From assembly GCF_000699445.3 (NCBI RefSeq), contig NC_067195.1, forward strand, positions 61,231,591 through 61,295,590: a stretch of DNA of 64,000 bases. Reading direction: 5' to 3'. The notes under the pieces were generated by a model. It had not been told where the DNA came from, made no database searches, and saw only the letters and a program-made list of their open reading frames with translations. This DNA comes from Schistosoma haematobium (lineage: Eukaryota > Platyhelminthes > Trematoda > Strigeidida > Schistosomatidae). This document shows positions 26,667 to 39,712 of the stretch, piece by piece. Position 1 is the first letter of the stretch, and the number at the start of each line of letters is the position of its first letter. Made by a program: the position numbers and the translations under genes.

Positions 26667-26766
26667 TGGACAGCCGTTTCGTCCTATTATAGGACTTCTC
26701 AGCAGTACGTTCGCGCGTTAGATCAGAGGTCCTGGGTTCTAACACCGGGTATTGAATCATGAATGT

Positions 26767-26812
26767 GCACCGCTGAGGAGTCCCATGCTAAGACGAAACA
26801 ACCGTCCAGTGC
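26767..26812 (+). ncRNA. Hammerhead ribozyme, core residues intact
   Basis: The order is GCACCG, CTGAGGA, GTCCC/AGAC, GAAA, ACAACCGTC and CAGTGC. Both core strands match the hammerhead consensus (CUGANGA and GAAA with a GUC cleavage triplet). Stem I has one mismatch, and stem II has one. Stem III is reduced to two pairs. It is on the netrin-sense strand. Activity is uncertain. Confidence 0.6.
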
Positions 26813-28276
26813 TTCCGGATTTTCCATGACGATCTAGCTTAAATCGATCCATGAGTTCAACCATGAAATCCTGTTTTATTTGATTATTCCAGCCTAATGT
26901 CAAAAGTAAATGTGGAACTTTTAACATTTTACGGTAAATTTACATTAAAGACTTAATCCACATCTATTTCATTTACTCCTGTTTATTTATTAATATTTCT
27001 TTCTATTTTGGTTAGTTTATTTTTCCCAAAAATTCTATCCGTTTTCTTCGATTATTTGGTTAGAAATTGGTATTATGTAAATCGGTAAACAACGAACAAA
27101 TTACGAAATTGTTATGCTTCAATGATGATGGGGTCTCAGTTGTTTTGCAGTCTGATTTTATTTATGAGATTTTCCATATTTTTGACCTTAATTTACTCAA
27201 GTTTCCAAAGCTTCTTTGCTTATATACATATTGCTTGTATAAAGGACAGGCAATGTATGAGAAATAAATTCCCAGGTGGTTTCATTTCTCGCCCTTAGTA
27301 AAACGAAATCCTATATTATTTAAGTCATTTGTGTAATTCGTATTTATGTATATAATTAACAATACAGGTTAATCGATTGGTAATTAGTTGATTTCTTCTG
27401 TTTGTTGTCCACCATTTTAAATATGATTGGCAAATGGTTTTTATCATGAAAATTCAACGATGAAAACTGCTGACGCCAAGTGAGAAAAAAATTAATAAAC
27501 CTTTGACACTGGTAAAAAAATATACTGATGCGGTATCAAACTAGGACTGTGTTTACATATTTTGGCTCAAGTTACCTTTATAAATACCACGATAAATTTG
27601 TTAATAATTTTTCTTTGATTGTTTGGCAGCGTATCACAGTAGACTTCTTGATTTTCATAGGTTATACTAAATTAGGGTTTACACTTAAGTGACCATATAA
27701 TTTAGCTTTCCTATCTAAACACTCGCTTATTGTCTATGACTAATGACCATATTTCATAATATGATATAGGCCAGAAATACTAATATAATGCAAAATATTG
27801 ATATAGATTAAACTTATATCTTTCAGAATAAAGTCAAGATAATTGGATCAAGAAAGCACTGTTTTATTATCAAAGAATCTGTGACGATTTAGGCATCACC
27901 CAACATTACTAATACCATAATCGACAACTTGATGGCTTATTATGAACATTATCTACCGCTTGAACCGGAAGCTATATCACAATCTAAAATATTTTATCAA
28001 CCGTAAAACACTCAGTAGAAATTATGGAGTGCTAAGTAGTTTTAAAATGGTTGTTTTCACAAACTAATGTCAACTGTAGAACACCTGAAAATTAAGGGTC
28101 ATCTGACAGTTGTTTTCAATAATCTAGGACTGTTCATTAATTTGTACTGTCAAACTTATTCGAGGTCTAACTTGAGACTTGTGAATTTAATGAAACTAGG
28201 AGTGTAACAGTCACACAACAATCACATCAAATGATGACTATGTTATACCACAAATTGTCTGAATTTGATCCTTGGA

Positions 28277-28375
28277 CGCCGATTCAGTGGCTTAAAGCTA
28301 TTATTATACTCTTCTTGAGATCTCAAGGTCTAAGATTCAACTCCTCATGAAATCGTAGAAGTATACTCCTGAAAG
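28277..28375 (+). repeat. Possible degraded tRNA-like SINE head
   Basis: GCCGATTCAGTGGCTTAAAGC followed by a weak B box (AAGATTCAACTCC) resembles the tRNA-like heads of the other repeats. No hammerhead follows that I can see. Confidence 0.3.
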
Positions 28376-29467
28376 AATTCATGTTACAACAAATCACCAA
28401 ACGAATGTCTCCTAACTTTTTTTTTAGCTCTTTGGATGATGTCAGGTTATGACAAGGCTACCTCCAAATTATATAAAATCATCACAAAATAACTTTGTCG
28501 GTACTATAGTCTTCAATACTTTGCCAAATTCTAATCATTTAATTCCTAAACTTTTTTTATCCATTACTTTTGCTTTTATAAGTGGACTGTTATATTTATC
28601 ATTACCTTTAATAAGAAATACAGATCATATCCATTAAAAGTCAAATTCACCAATACATAGATTGATATATATAATTAAGTTTCATTAAATTAATACAAAT
28701 AGAGCAATAGATTATTCACTTTCATTTTGATAATGAGTTTAACATGTTCATATTTGACTTACATTTTCATTTTTCTTTATACAATCATTTTCAGTCATTG
28801 AAATGATCATTTAAACATAAACCAGCATAGAAATGATGTCATATCATTTTAGATTTAAACAAGGAAATTTATTGACATAGAAACTTGACTGATTTATTTT
28901 CTTATTTCTTTTCATATCATGTTCCATAATCTACTTCTCTCTATCTTGTGTTTATTGTTTTTGTTGTTTCTAATGTAGATTTTCATATTTTTTGCTAACA
29001 CTTTTTTTACATTTGTTTTTGGGAAATTTTCTCAAATAATTTTGCAAAAAACCTGAATATTAGGAGTTGAATATGAACAAATTATAAATGATAAATCATC
29101 TTAGAGTTAGTTACCAATGTAAATAAACTCTGATAAGAATGATGATACACATACTATCAAAAATGAGTCTGTCTATAAGTTCTTTTCAACTGGTTTTTTT
29201 CTCATTTATGAAGTTTCTTTTTTGTATGACCCTCTTTTTTGTTTCAAGGTTAATATAGTTTGTTGTGTTTGAATTAGTGGTGATATATTGCGTAACGTAC
29301 AAGTGATACCAGTGGAACAAATAAAGTACAGATGTGCACTTTTTCAAGTACTAACAACAAAGGAAAACGACCTGGTTTCGTCAACTGAAAAGACGATTTG
29401 TTCAAGGAAGAAATGATAGTACCATTATGATTTCCATTAGCAATAAATAAAATTAAAACATATATTC

Positions 29468-29952
29468 TCATAGTTTCCATCAGAGACTAATTTTAGTTAG
29501 ACCACCATTGAAAACTAGGCAATCCTCATCCTAGTATAGGACTCTTGAAGAGAGTGGATACACAGCCCTATTACAGGAGATCGAACCCAAAACCTTCGGG
29601 CTTGCGCTTGAGAGTTTAGGTTTTATACCACTAATCCAGCATCCAGTGGTGTAAATGTTTAACCTCAATCAATTCGCGATATTTCGCAACCATCTTCGTT
29701 ACTTGCTCACCACAAACAATGAAGGATGGTTGCGAAATATTGCGAATTGATTGAGGTTAAACATTTACACCACTGGATGCTGGATTAGTGGTATAAAACT
29801 TAAACGCTCAAACGCAAGCCCGAAGGTTTTGGGTTCAATCTCTTGTAATGAGGTTGTGTATCTACTCTTTTCAGGAGTCCCACACCACGACGAGTGTTTG
29901 CTGGTTTTCAATGGTGGTTTAACTAAAATTAGTTTGATGAAAACTATGAAAA
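29468..29952. mobile_element. Near-perfect long inverted repeat made of two hammerhead SINE-like copies
   Basis: The two arms, roughly 29468-29705 and 29722-29952, are reverse complements of each other, separated by only about 20 nt. Markers are ACCACCATTGAAAAC / GTTTTCAATGGTGGT, GTGGTGTAAATGTTTAACCT / AGGTTAAACATTTACACCAC, and TTCGCAACCATCTTC / GATGGTTGCGAA. Each arm carries leader, tRNA-like head, decayed hammerhead region and tail of the 46-nt hammerhead family, joined leader to leader. RNA from either strand would fold into a hairpin of about 220 bp. The 69-codon ORF inside is a by-product. Confidence 0.85.
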
Positions 29953-32921
29953 TTAAATAAACTTTGAAGCCTCTATACGAAAATACATGTATAAATAAAA
30001 TATGTGTTTATGAGTCAGTGAATATGTCCTACATATATACCAATTAATATGTAGTAGTATTAAATCAATTATACAGATTTCTATTCTATTATCTCTTTAG
30101 AAATTCTAATCGGTAAGTGTCAGTTAATATCATGTCATATTCAATTGATTTAACGCACAACTACCTCATAAATGTTATGAATTTCGACAATGAAATAGTA
30201 GGAAGTGTAGCTGCATTTTACGAATTTCTTTTATTTTGTGAAATCCTTCCAGTTGCATCAGTTATTTAAAAAACTGGAATGCATACTCTATTACATATTC
30301 TGTGCTGTAACATGTCAATTCATACTCTCCTTTTTGAGATACGTTCGAAAGCCTCTTTTTACATTCTTACGTAAAATCTGATAGTTTCACCTTATCAATC
30401 AATATACATTTATGGTTATTAATATTTAATCCGTGATACTGATTTGTTACTCCTGGACCCTCATTGGTTGTATGTTCTTTTCTAGAATATCCACTTACCA
30501 ATCCTATAGGCTATAAATCTTCTGAACAATTATTACGAACTCTTTCACATGTATTACAATAAATGCTTATAACTAACAATGATTAATCAGTTCCCATCTA
30601 TATTATCTCACTTTTGACTTTAAGAATTTATGTTTTGTAATCAATCAACATTTGGTATACGTTCATCACGTCGAATAATCTTCGGCCATTGTGTTTTTAC
30701 TTCACTAAAATATATACCTGTCCTTCCCATAAAGTATAATTTAAAGCCGTGACTCAGTGTTTCAACTAACCTTTTGAAAGTTTTAAATTATTATCCATTA
30801 AGCCGTTTCCTAGGGATAATCAGACGATCATGAACATACAAACTCAATGAGATCTTTCCCATATTGCACGACAGAATAACATTTGTTGACGAGCAATTTA
30901 TCAAATTCGTTTTTTTCAAAAGACAGCAATAAAACTTAGAGTGAGATGAGCTCTGTGCAGGTATTTTTTAAATAAATCGCTGAGATAAAGGGGTATATTG
31001 TTTCATTATTACAAACCACAACTAGTTTGGTTGGTAAGATCATCAGAGGACACTGTTATGGGAAACAGGAATAACAAACATATGTTTGGTCCTAAGTATA
31101 AACTACTCACCAAACCACTGGTTTAATGTTCCACACTATCTACTCACAACTCTTTTAAAATTGAACCTATAATTCCAAACTTAACAGTGTTATGTGTTAC
31201 CAACCTTCAATGTTCCACATCCTTCTTCAAGCTGTTATCTACTCACTGTATATTTTACTGGAATCTCTAATTGATTTAATTATTCATTTAAAGTAAATGG
31301 GATTCATCAATTACTCTATCACCATTGTCATCATTAGAAGTTCAAAATGAATGCTATGCTATAGAAAGAATCTCATTTTCAAATCATCTCTGCATGTCAG
31401 CTAGAATATCAATAGACTACAAACTGTCATGATAAGAAATAATGAGTTAATTTAATAAAAAAATAGGACTTTTAATTGATAAATTTTGTTTAGCAACTAA
31501 TAAAAGTGAGTAAACTGCAATCACAGTTTTGTTTAAAAAAAACAAATTACATCTAACATTTTTATAAAACATTTCTTGTTGTATAAACATTTCATTGCTG
31601 TCTGATTTGTTTGACAGCTGCTAAGTTATTCATCACTGATAAAGTTGAAGGGTTCTTTAGTTTGACAGTTTAATCTTCACAAACGGCTTGGGATTTTATA
31701 TTTATATTTGGTTACATATCAAGGTTTAGTTACAGTGACATCCATATTATCAATTGCGTAATGTTGTTTCGATTACATAATCTGTTCTAGTGAAATTTGA
31801 CAATTTACAAATGTTTTTCGTCCAAAGACTAGAATTTAATCATCCCTCTAACTTAATAGCATAATAATTTCTTAAAAAGCTTTTAAACGTTGAGCACTTA
31901 AAGCCTAAACAAAATTTAATTTCACTTCCAAAAATATCTGATTATCAAAATGTATGGAACACTAGTTTTATTTTACAACAGAATAACGTTAGGAAGGCTT
32001 GGTCAATAAAATTTTGATTGGATTTTCTCTGTACTAAAATTGCTTATTATGAAACATGAAAAATCTAAGATTAAAGATGCACAGTAAGTAAAGATAAGCT
32101 AAAATGTTCTACGGTCTAAAGAGTTTGTTAGTTTTCTTAATTCTGTAGACAGGCCTTCCCAAGGGTAGACCAACTTCGATATCATTACTTAGTTTAAATG
32201 TTTTCCTAACTGATTTGAATTTATTATGAAAAGAACTTCAAATTTACTAAAAATCTACAGTTTGTAACATTCATGAAAGATATCAAACTTCTAAGCAATA
32301 AATGTGCGAAAATCTTTAAGATAAATTAATCTAGTCTCATTAAATTGTAAACAAATTAAGTATTATACACTAATAAACAAGCAATTTTTCAGTGCAGTTC
32401 AATCACTATAATGAATTCCATATAATTTTTTTGATATAATGGTATGAAGTTAAGTCAAACTGAGGAATACTGGTACTAAGGAGTCGTTGGAGTCTGATTA
32501 GTAATTAACAAAGAAATAGGAAGTAGAGGATATCTTAAGTCACTATAAATTATTGCAGATATCTTTGAATAATTGTACGGTATTTTTATGATAACGAAGT
32601 GTAAATAGGCAAGTTAACTGCCAGTAATAATTATATAAGTGTTTGTCTAATTTGTTAGTTGAATGATTAGTTATCTGACTACCGATCATAACTTCAATCT
32701 ATGGAAATCAGTTACTTACATAGATTTGTTTACCAATTGTGGGTAAAACTTTCACTGAGAGACGAACATGTACTAACTGGTCAGTAAACAATAAGTTCAA
32801 GATTTCTATTACTATTTCTAGAATTAATTAAATTATATCAATCACGCTTACAATGTAGTCACTCAAAAAATTGGTACTAAAAGTTTGGTAATAGTAAATA
32901 CTAAAATACTAAACTGTTTTA

Positions 32922-33104
32922 ATAGTTGAATTCATGGGTCGATCTAAACTAGACCACCGTTGAAGACCTGGAAGCACTGGACGGCCGTTTTGTCCTACTA
33001 TGAGACTCCTCGGCAGTGCGCATCCACGATCCCACATGCGGGACTGGAACCAAGGACCTTAGATCTCGCGCATGAACGCTCAATCTCTAGTGTGTCTCAC
33101 TGAT
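32922..33104 (-). mobile_element. Hammerhead SINE-like repeat, minus orientation
   Basis: In plus-strand order: tail (GTTGAATTCATGGGTCGATC, ACTAGACCACCGTTG), hammerhead module, then a tRNA-like head with a degraded B box (GCGGGACTGGAACCAAGGAC) and A-box end (CAATCTCTAG). The leader is missing. Confidence 0.75.
32974..33019 (-). ncRNA. Hammerhead ribozyme with perfect stems but mutated core
   Basis: The minus strand has GCACTG pairing perfectly with CAGTGC, an intact ACGGCCGT-C segment and stem II GTCTC/GGAC. The core reads CCGAGGA (U4 to C) and AAAA (G12 to A). It should be inactive. Confidence 0.6.
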
Positions 33105-35483
33105 CATTTTAAATCAACAAAAAATTTGGTCCAAGGGCCTTTTACTCTATTGTCTTGACTAATGTAACATTAAAAATGAATTTGTCTCCAGTAGAAACAT
33201 TCTTCTCCTTTTTTTACGATTGTAATATAATTTTACTTCACAGTAACAACTCGTGAAGTGATATGGTCATCACTTATTATTATGTTTTATAATAATTCTC
33301 TTAATGTTAAGCGGAATGTGAATAAAATTTGGTCGTTAGGAATGACGTATTCGTATAGTGCCATGACTATTCGATACTTAATAGGTTCAGTCAACTGGAC
33401 TAAATTGAACAAGTCTATTTATTAGTCAAAATTACTAATTGTAAAATGTAGTAATTATTAATCAACACACCGATTACATGAATGGGCAAACAATTAAATT
33501 TACACTAACCTTCCATTTTGAATTCAAGTTACTTGTCAGTTTTTTAGTGTCACAATATGAAACAAAATATTGGCTGGTTAAACACACCGTTAATTTTGCC
33601 CAATTTTATAATAAACATTTATTTTCTTAATAGATAGTTTAATGATTCTTTTTAGCATTTTTAATCAAGTTATCATTTCTAATCACTACTGACTATCAGA
33701 CTGAGACGTATCGTTAGGTGCAGACTGTCGGGTTGGATTCTGTGAGATAACCAAGATCAGTGGTCGAATTCGTCGGGTGACAAATCACAGTTAGTCAAAG
33801 TGACTATAATGAATTCACTTTATATCTCTTACTAAGTCTTAACGTTTAATAATATTTCGTATGTTTTATGTACGGAATCCATTCCTTTTCACATACTCTC
33901 CTCCTATATTTTTTTTATTTTTAGCATCAGAGATACTAATTTTGTTTCAGCTATTTTTATATTTCACTTATTCATTTTATCTCACCGTACTGATATAGTA
34001 TGACAACTTAGGATAATGTACATTTTTGCCAGATTTTAAATTGCCCATTACAAACTGAATTATTATGAACATTACCAATGTTAGTAGTAACATACACATC
34101 AAGCTCTCTACTTTATAAAGGTTTTATTCTTATATTGCCTAATGCACTAAAGTTAAATTACCTGATTTCAATGTTTTATTTGTTAGATAACTTACCTACC
34201 ATTAAAAAGTTTTGTAAAAGGCTAATTGATATCTGTGGACAGAGTAGATTACAATGGAAAGTGATTGCATAGTTCAAAGATAGCTTTTTTTTCTACTAAC
34301 AGAAAGAAAATAAGTTCGCTATTATTCATTACCTACTGCATATCAGTTTGCTGTGATGATGCTGTATCGCTAAATTTAAGGTACTATGGTTAATTCTGAG
34401 TGATGGATGGTAAGTATGATGAACAGATAGACTTCTTAAGCATCCATTGAATACGTTGACCGTAAAAACCTACAATTTGCCATTTTAGGTAAATTTCGAA
34501 AAACTACTTAAGTACAATACTACTCAAATACATCTTATATGTAGTAATGAAAAACCAATACATTAGAAGAAACGAAAATAAACTCTAGATAATGTCTACA
34601 GATTCATAACTTCGAAGATTAGCAACACTTTGCTTGCTGTGACATCGCGAAAGTTTTATGATGCCTAGCAAAGTGGGGATATGGCTTCAGTGGATTATAA
34701 CGAAATGAAACTAACACGCCAAAATGTCTTTCCATATTTTGTGTACGCCTAATCACTGGTGAATAAAGAGAATGACATTATTTGAATGGAGGGAATATTT
34801 ATGCAACAACGGAAGTGGCAAGAGCATGATAATTTGGAAGTGTGTATAGTATTTGTGACCAGTACAATTTGCACAGGAGGATGTTAAATAGCAGTGGTGC
34901 TTCACCGTATGCCTTTATCTAGATCAGACTATCAAACGACACCATACACCGTATATTTATTGATAGAATAGCTTACCAATACAGCAATTCCCTCAAACCC
35001 AGTAATGAATAGTATTTATGAATCTTCATAATGAACATTACTAAGTTACACAAAAATTGCAATGTAAGTTACAGATTATGCATAAATCACAGCAGAGTGA
35101 AGGTTCTTATCACCTCATTTACCATATAGATGTGCTTCTTTGAATACATCTTTAATGAACCCATCAATTCACTGAGCTACAAAATAGTAACGTTGTAAAA
35201 TTTTAATCATTGTATTTCTATTCAATAAAGTTAGGTGTTCAATACAATCCCAAAGGAGGTTAAAACCCAACAATGATGAAATGTTTACCTTTTTGTTATT
35301 CATCATAACATATCATTTTATAATAAGGGTCCTTCTAAAAAACAAACTGATTTTACTTCCGCAATCCACCTCTATGTTTGGTTTCTATTAAACAAATATT
35401 TTTACTAATAAAGTAATTTTATCACTGACTGAAAACCATTTTATATAACTAACTTAATTGATTTTATTTTTGAACTAATTCAG

Positions 35484-35528
35484 CTATGGAACATTACGCG
35501 CATAGAAGAAAAGACAATGATCGAACAT
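35484..35528 (+). CDS. Netrin, 45-nt linker micro-exon
   Basis: The acceptor is AACTAATTCAG after a T-rich tract, and the donor is a perfect GTAAGT. It is phase 1-1 and encodes, with the split first codon, A-MEHYAHRRKDNDRT. This is basic and polar with no cysteine, as expected for the flexible linker between the LE rod and the C-terminal domain of netrins. It is accepted as an exon because the frame fits those of exons C and E, both splice sites are strong, and a netrin linker is needed here. It lies alone between introns of about 14.0 and 13.7 kb and could be skipped without changing the frame. Confidence 0.7.
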
Positions 35529-35561
35529 GTAAGTGAACATGAATATTGATCCAATTCATTG

Positions 35562-35590
35562 ATTATTATTACTATTATTATTATTATTAT
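35562..35590. repeat. ATT microsatellite just after the micro-exon donor
   Basis: A TTATTATTACTATTATTATT-type run starts about 33 nt downstream of the exon end. Confidence 0.9.
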
Positions 35591-36507
35591 ACATATCACT
35601 TTATTAAAATCATTATTTATTACATCATAAAATCGATTAATTCATCCAACATATTTGTCATTGTAAGATAAGATATAATGGAGATGATAGGTCATATTGT
35701 TATTGATAAAATTGAATAAGACAAGTGTATATTTAGTTTGATGATCGAATGGTTTTGATCTTGATATACATATGTAATCACTTAATAGTTATATCATACA
35801 AAAGAAAGAATTAAAGTACAAATAGATAATGAATAACTTTAAAAGAAAAAGATGAATCTGTTTATCAAAAGTCATTTGATTAATGTTATGTCATCTAAAA
35901 TGGATTAGTAAATCTAATGAAAATATTGAATTCATAATTTTGACTCATTCAAACGACTGTCCATGATTTATCAAGTGAATTGGTCAAGCTAAATAAATGA
36001 AATGGATATGTAACTTTATGTATGTTTCTAAATAATCTAATACTTATACTTAAAATGTTCTTAATTTATACTTAGGTTAGTAGAAAACAGGAATTTCGTT
36101 AAAATGATAACACAAAGCTTTGTAGCTTAGATAGATGCACTGATATAAGAGCTGGTGAAATTATTCAGAATGATAATAAAAGCTTAAAAACTGATAAAAG
36201 CCTCAATTTAGGTATAGTGTTCTTTTTAGAAAACATTTTAAATATTTCATCAGAGTTAACAATGAAATATACAACTCTAAAGATGGTTTTACATTATGGA
36301 CTGAGTAATCTTAAATAAAATATTGAACAATCGGGAAGTGTTCCCTCGGCTATTGGCAGATTGTGATGGAAACTATCGTCAAGCTGAACTAATTTTCGTA
36401 ATCTATTGATCTAAGTAGATTTGAAGGGGTTTTTATGGTGATTGTAGTAATTTCACTAGTTGAAATAGTGAGTCAATTGAAGCCGGACGACCATAGAAAA
36501 CCTGGAA

Positions 36508-36553
36508 GCACTGGACGACCATTTCGTTCTATTATGGGACTCCTCAGTAGTGC
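36508..36553 (-). ncRNA. Hammerhead ribozyme, core residues intact
   Basis: The minus strand reads GCACTA, CTGAGGA, GTCCC/GAAC, GAAA, ATGGTCGTC and CAGTGC. Both core strands and the GUC triplet match consensus. Five stem I pairs remain, and stem II has one mismatch. It is antisense to netrin. Confidence 0.6.
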
Positions 36554-36638
36554 GTATCCATGATCCCGCCAAGCGGGACCTCGCGCTCGAGATTGATAGG
36601 TCCTGGTCTCGAATCCCGCTGGATGGGGTCATGGATGA

Positions 36639-36684
36639 GCAATGTTGAGGAGTCTCATAATAGGACGAAACGGCCGTCCAGTGC
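36639..36684 (+). ncRNA. Hammerhead ribozyme with one core change
   Basis: GAAA, ACGGCCGTC and CAGTGC are intact. The first core strand is TTGAGGA, with C3 changed to U, a residue that pairs with G8 in the active fold. It is probably weak or inactive. Confidence 0.6.
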
Positions 36685-39614
36685 TTCCAGGTTTTCTATG
36701 GTGGTCCAGCTTCAAATGACTCATGATCTCAACTATCTAAATATATTTAACAGCTTTATGAGATAAATATAACTTATTATTAATAACCCTACTAAAAATC
36801 CACCTTCACAACTGCATTTCAAATAATACATACTTTGCATTTGCTAAATGAATTCATGTCCACTTTTTTCGAAGATATATTCAACATTAAATATTGAAAG
36901 GTAAGCCTTCACGAAACTCTTATTATGTTCGATACCTTGACAGCACTTAACAAAGAGTATATCTGATATATAAGAAAATATCGACCTTGCTCTGTGGTTG
37001 CAAACATAATTTTTCACCTCCTTTTTAATAGTTCTAAGTAGTATTTAATGGTATTCACACTGCTCATTATACATGATATTTGAATTTCCCGTGAAAACCC
37101 AAAAGTCGTAGTTGGATTTTCTATCTGAAAGCTATTAATACTACGGTCATACTCCCTTCCTAACTGAAGTAGACTAGGTAGGATATAAAGCTTATTTTTA
37201 ATATCCCTTACACCACTGCGACAGAGTATTGTTAGATTCAATACAAGGTATTCTATTTAATTTTAATGTGTGTTATTAAAATTTACTAGTTGACATTCAG
37301 TAGTTTTTGAACTTCTTGTATTCACATTCTATATGATTCAAAGTAAAAATGATCCTAACTGTGACCTAACCCTCACGTTGATTTTCATTTATCGAACATT
37401 TCATTACAATTTTCTACTAAGTAAAAATAATGAATAACTTTTGAGTTACTGCAGGGTTGAAATCTTTTGTAAATCTTTTTGTTTTATTATCTCAACTGTA
37501 CTTGATTATAAGCGGATATTGAGGCAATTCATTAGACTTTTAATTTCAATATATAATACTTGTAAACAATATGGATGTCAACAAACAATCTATGCGATAC
37601 TAGAAGAAAATTTACGTTAATCTAATCATCAAAAAATTAGGAAATCACTAATAGGAAGACTGAAAGCTATTGGCTTAGCTGTTAAAACAGATAACCTAAG
37701 ATTATATTGAACTCAAACCATTATTACTTTAAATCACTCACTACATTTATATGATATGACAGTACATGACAATCAATTACAAGTTTATGATTCTCGTGGT
37801 AGCTGCTGATTACTTTGGAAAACTAAACAATATAATACAAATTAGGAATTGTTGTCATATAACCAAGTCCGACCTATATGAGAATTCAGTTCCAATCATA
37901 GTATACTTAAATACTAAACAATCAAACAAGATTTTTTAAAAATAAACTATTTCAATATTTTTACTTTATTACAACAAACATACATGAAACGAATGAAGAA
38001 TTTCCTTTCCAATGACTTTTCATCATGTTTTACACTTATAAATTCAAATTGATGAACCTTAAGGATAACCAAGTATAACGTACTTAGATCCTTTAAAACT
38101 GAAGATTAAGAATTACAGATTGTTAATTAAATTAAATAACAAAAATGAAGTTTTTAGAAGTTATAGCAACTCTCCTACGGTTAGTTTCGACTATGGTTGG
38201 CTTTTGTTAAGCCCTTTTATTAACTTATTTAACAGACGGTATTATTTGGACAGTAAAAATTCATCTATTTCTTCGTATTATTATGATCACTGTCATCATA
38301 ATTTTAAACTATTATAAACGTGTACGCTTGATCCACATATGACAACATATGCACATATCTCTCTCTAGCTTAAATGTTAATACCGCTTCATGAGTCATCC
38401 ACTTTTCCTTGTATATATGTACTCGAATCCTATTAATAGCTTTTGTCTCACTTAGTTGCACCTTGATTCGGTTCCCCTTTGTATAAATTCGCTTGTAAAC
38501 ACACATTAGCCTCTTTGCTCCAAATTCGCTCGATGTGCTTATAACTTTGTTATCTGTGCTATCCACTAATAAACTATAGTCGCCACTTCATATTGCCTTC
38601 TGAATCCAAACACCATTTATATAATAACGGTTATCAAGGTGATTAATTGACGAAACTAAGTCACTACAAACTTTGTATTAAGTATATAAATTGATCATGG
38701 CAAACAATGTTCAATCATATGGATGTTATCAAAATCCAATTACATTTTTGCCAAATAAAGTGACCTTGCTAGTTACCAAAAAAATATAAAAAACAATAAA
38801 TGATCTCAACAAGATTTGTTTACAGTTTTTTTTCCATAAATAATCAATTACAAATGATCAATAAGTTCATTACTGTAAATCTAATAAGCACTTCTTTTTT
38901 TCTTGGAAATAATTCTCAGGAATTGTTTGTTTGTTTACTCGTTTATATATTTACAGTAAAGCAAAAAACAAACAACAACAAATAACCATTCACTCTTACC
39001 GGATTAAATAAACAAAAGTATTAGTAGAATAAATAAACGAACACATTTATTTCAGTTTAGTTATCAATGATTATTTACTTATCGGTTATTAGATAACTGA
39101 ATTCATTTGAGTATCTTTTTTTAAACTCATGAAAGAACATTTGAAGTATGAATCAATAAAGACAGTAACCATTTTCAAGTATTTATTGAGTTTTATAAAT
39201 ACTTAGCATTTGGAATATATTTTCCTCACAAAAACTATTCAAAATCCAAGTAATATGCTTACTACCATCTGATGTTTTTGAAAATATCTCATTGTTGACA
39301 AGTTTTAACTTAGTTTACCTAATGTGGTCAGATTTTACTATAAATTCGAATATGAATAACTTATTGTCAGGTTCGGTTCCCATTTACTTTCGATATTCTT
39401 AATGGTTAAATAACTAAACCTTTATACTCTACGGACGTATATACTATTGCAGCGGACGAAAAAATGAAAGTCGTTATTGATAAATGTTCGACTGCCAATT
39501 ACAAAACAGTGGACGTTATTTTTTGGTGATTAAATCGAATGACACTGACGTTTAAAGACTTGCAAATATATTATTTTCACTGTGGAGTCGCAAAGACTCT
39601 TGGGATTCATTTAA

Positions 39615-39712
39615 ACCATGAGTCGATCTAAGTTAAACCACCATCGAAAACGTGGAAGTACAGGACTGTCGTTTCGTCCTAGTATGGGACTGTTCAACAA
39701 ATAGCATCCATC
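39615..39712 (-). mobile_element. Fragment of hammerhead SINE-like repeat
   Basis: The tail and part of the hammerhead region survive (CATGAGTCGATCTAAG, ACCACCATCGAAAAC, GTCGTTTCGTCCTAGTATGG), then the match is lost at about 39712. Confidence 0.6.

Larger units (their letters stand above)
26408..26863. mobile_element. Hammerhead SINE-like inverted pair interrupted by an RTE fragment
   Basis: The left arm (26408-26474) is the minus-orientation tail, with GCTAGACCACCATTGG and CCTGGAAGCACTGGACAG. After the RTE insertion the arm resumes at 26667 (GGACAGCCGTTTCGTCCTAT). The right half is a plus-orientation copy with a tRNA-like head (GAGGTCCTGGGTTCTAACACC), a hammerhead module and a tail ending ATCGATCCATGAGTTCAACC. 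Confidence 0.75.
21519..35483 (+). other. Netrin intron of about 14 kb (LE3 to linker)
   Basis: The intron runs from GTAAGA to AATTCAG and is AT-rich. It contains an element with 84-nt terminal inverted repeats just after the donor, a nested RTE-in-SINE insertion, a near-perfect long hairpin at 29.5 kb and another hammerhead repeat at 32.9 kb, each listed separately. Elsewhere in it I see no exon or other recognisable feature. Confidence 0.8.
36458..36736. mobile_element. Inverted pair of hammerhead SINE-like repeats, compact form
   Basis: The left arm 36458 to about 36560 is the minus-orientation tail plus hammerhead. The right part is a plus-orientation copy with a partial tRNA-like head (GATAGGTCCTGGTCTCGAAT), hammerhead and tail. 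The ends mirror each other (TAGTGAGTCAATTGAAGC on the left, GCTTCAAATGACTCATGA on the right). It therefore carries one hammerhead on each strand within 180 nt. Confidence 0.8.
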
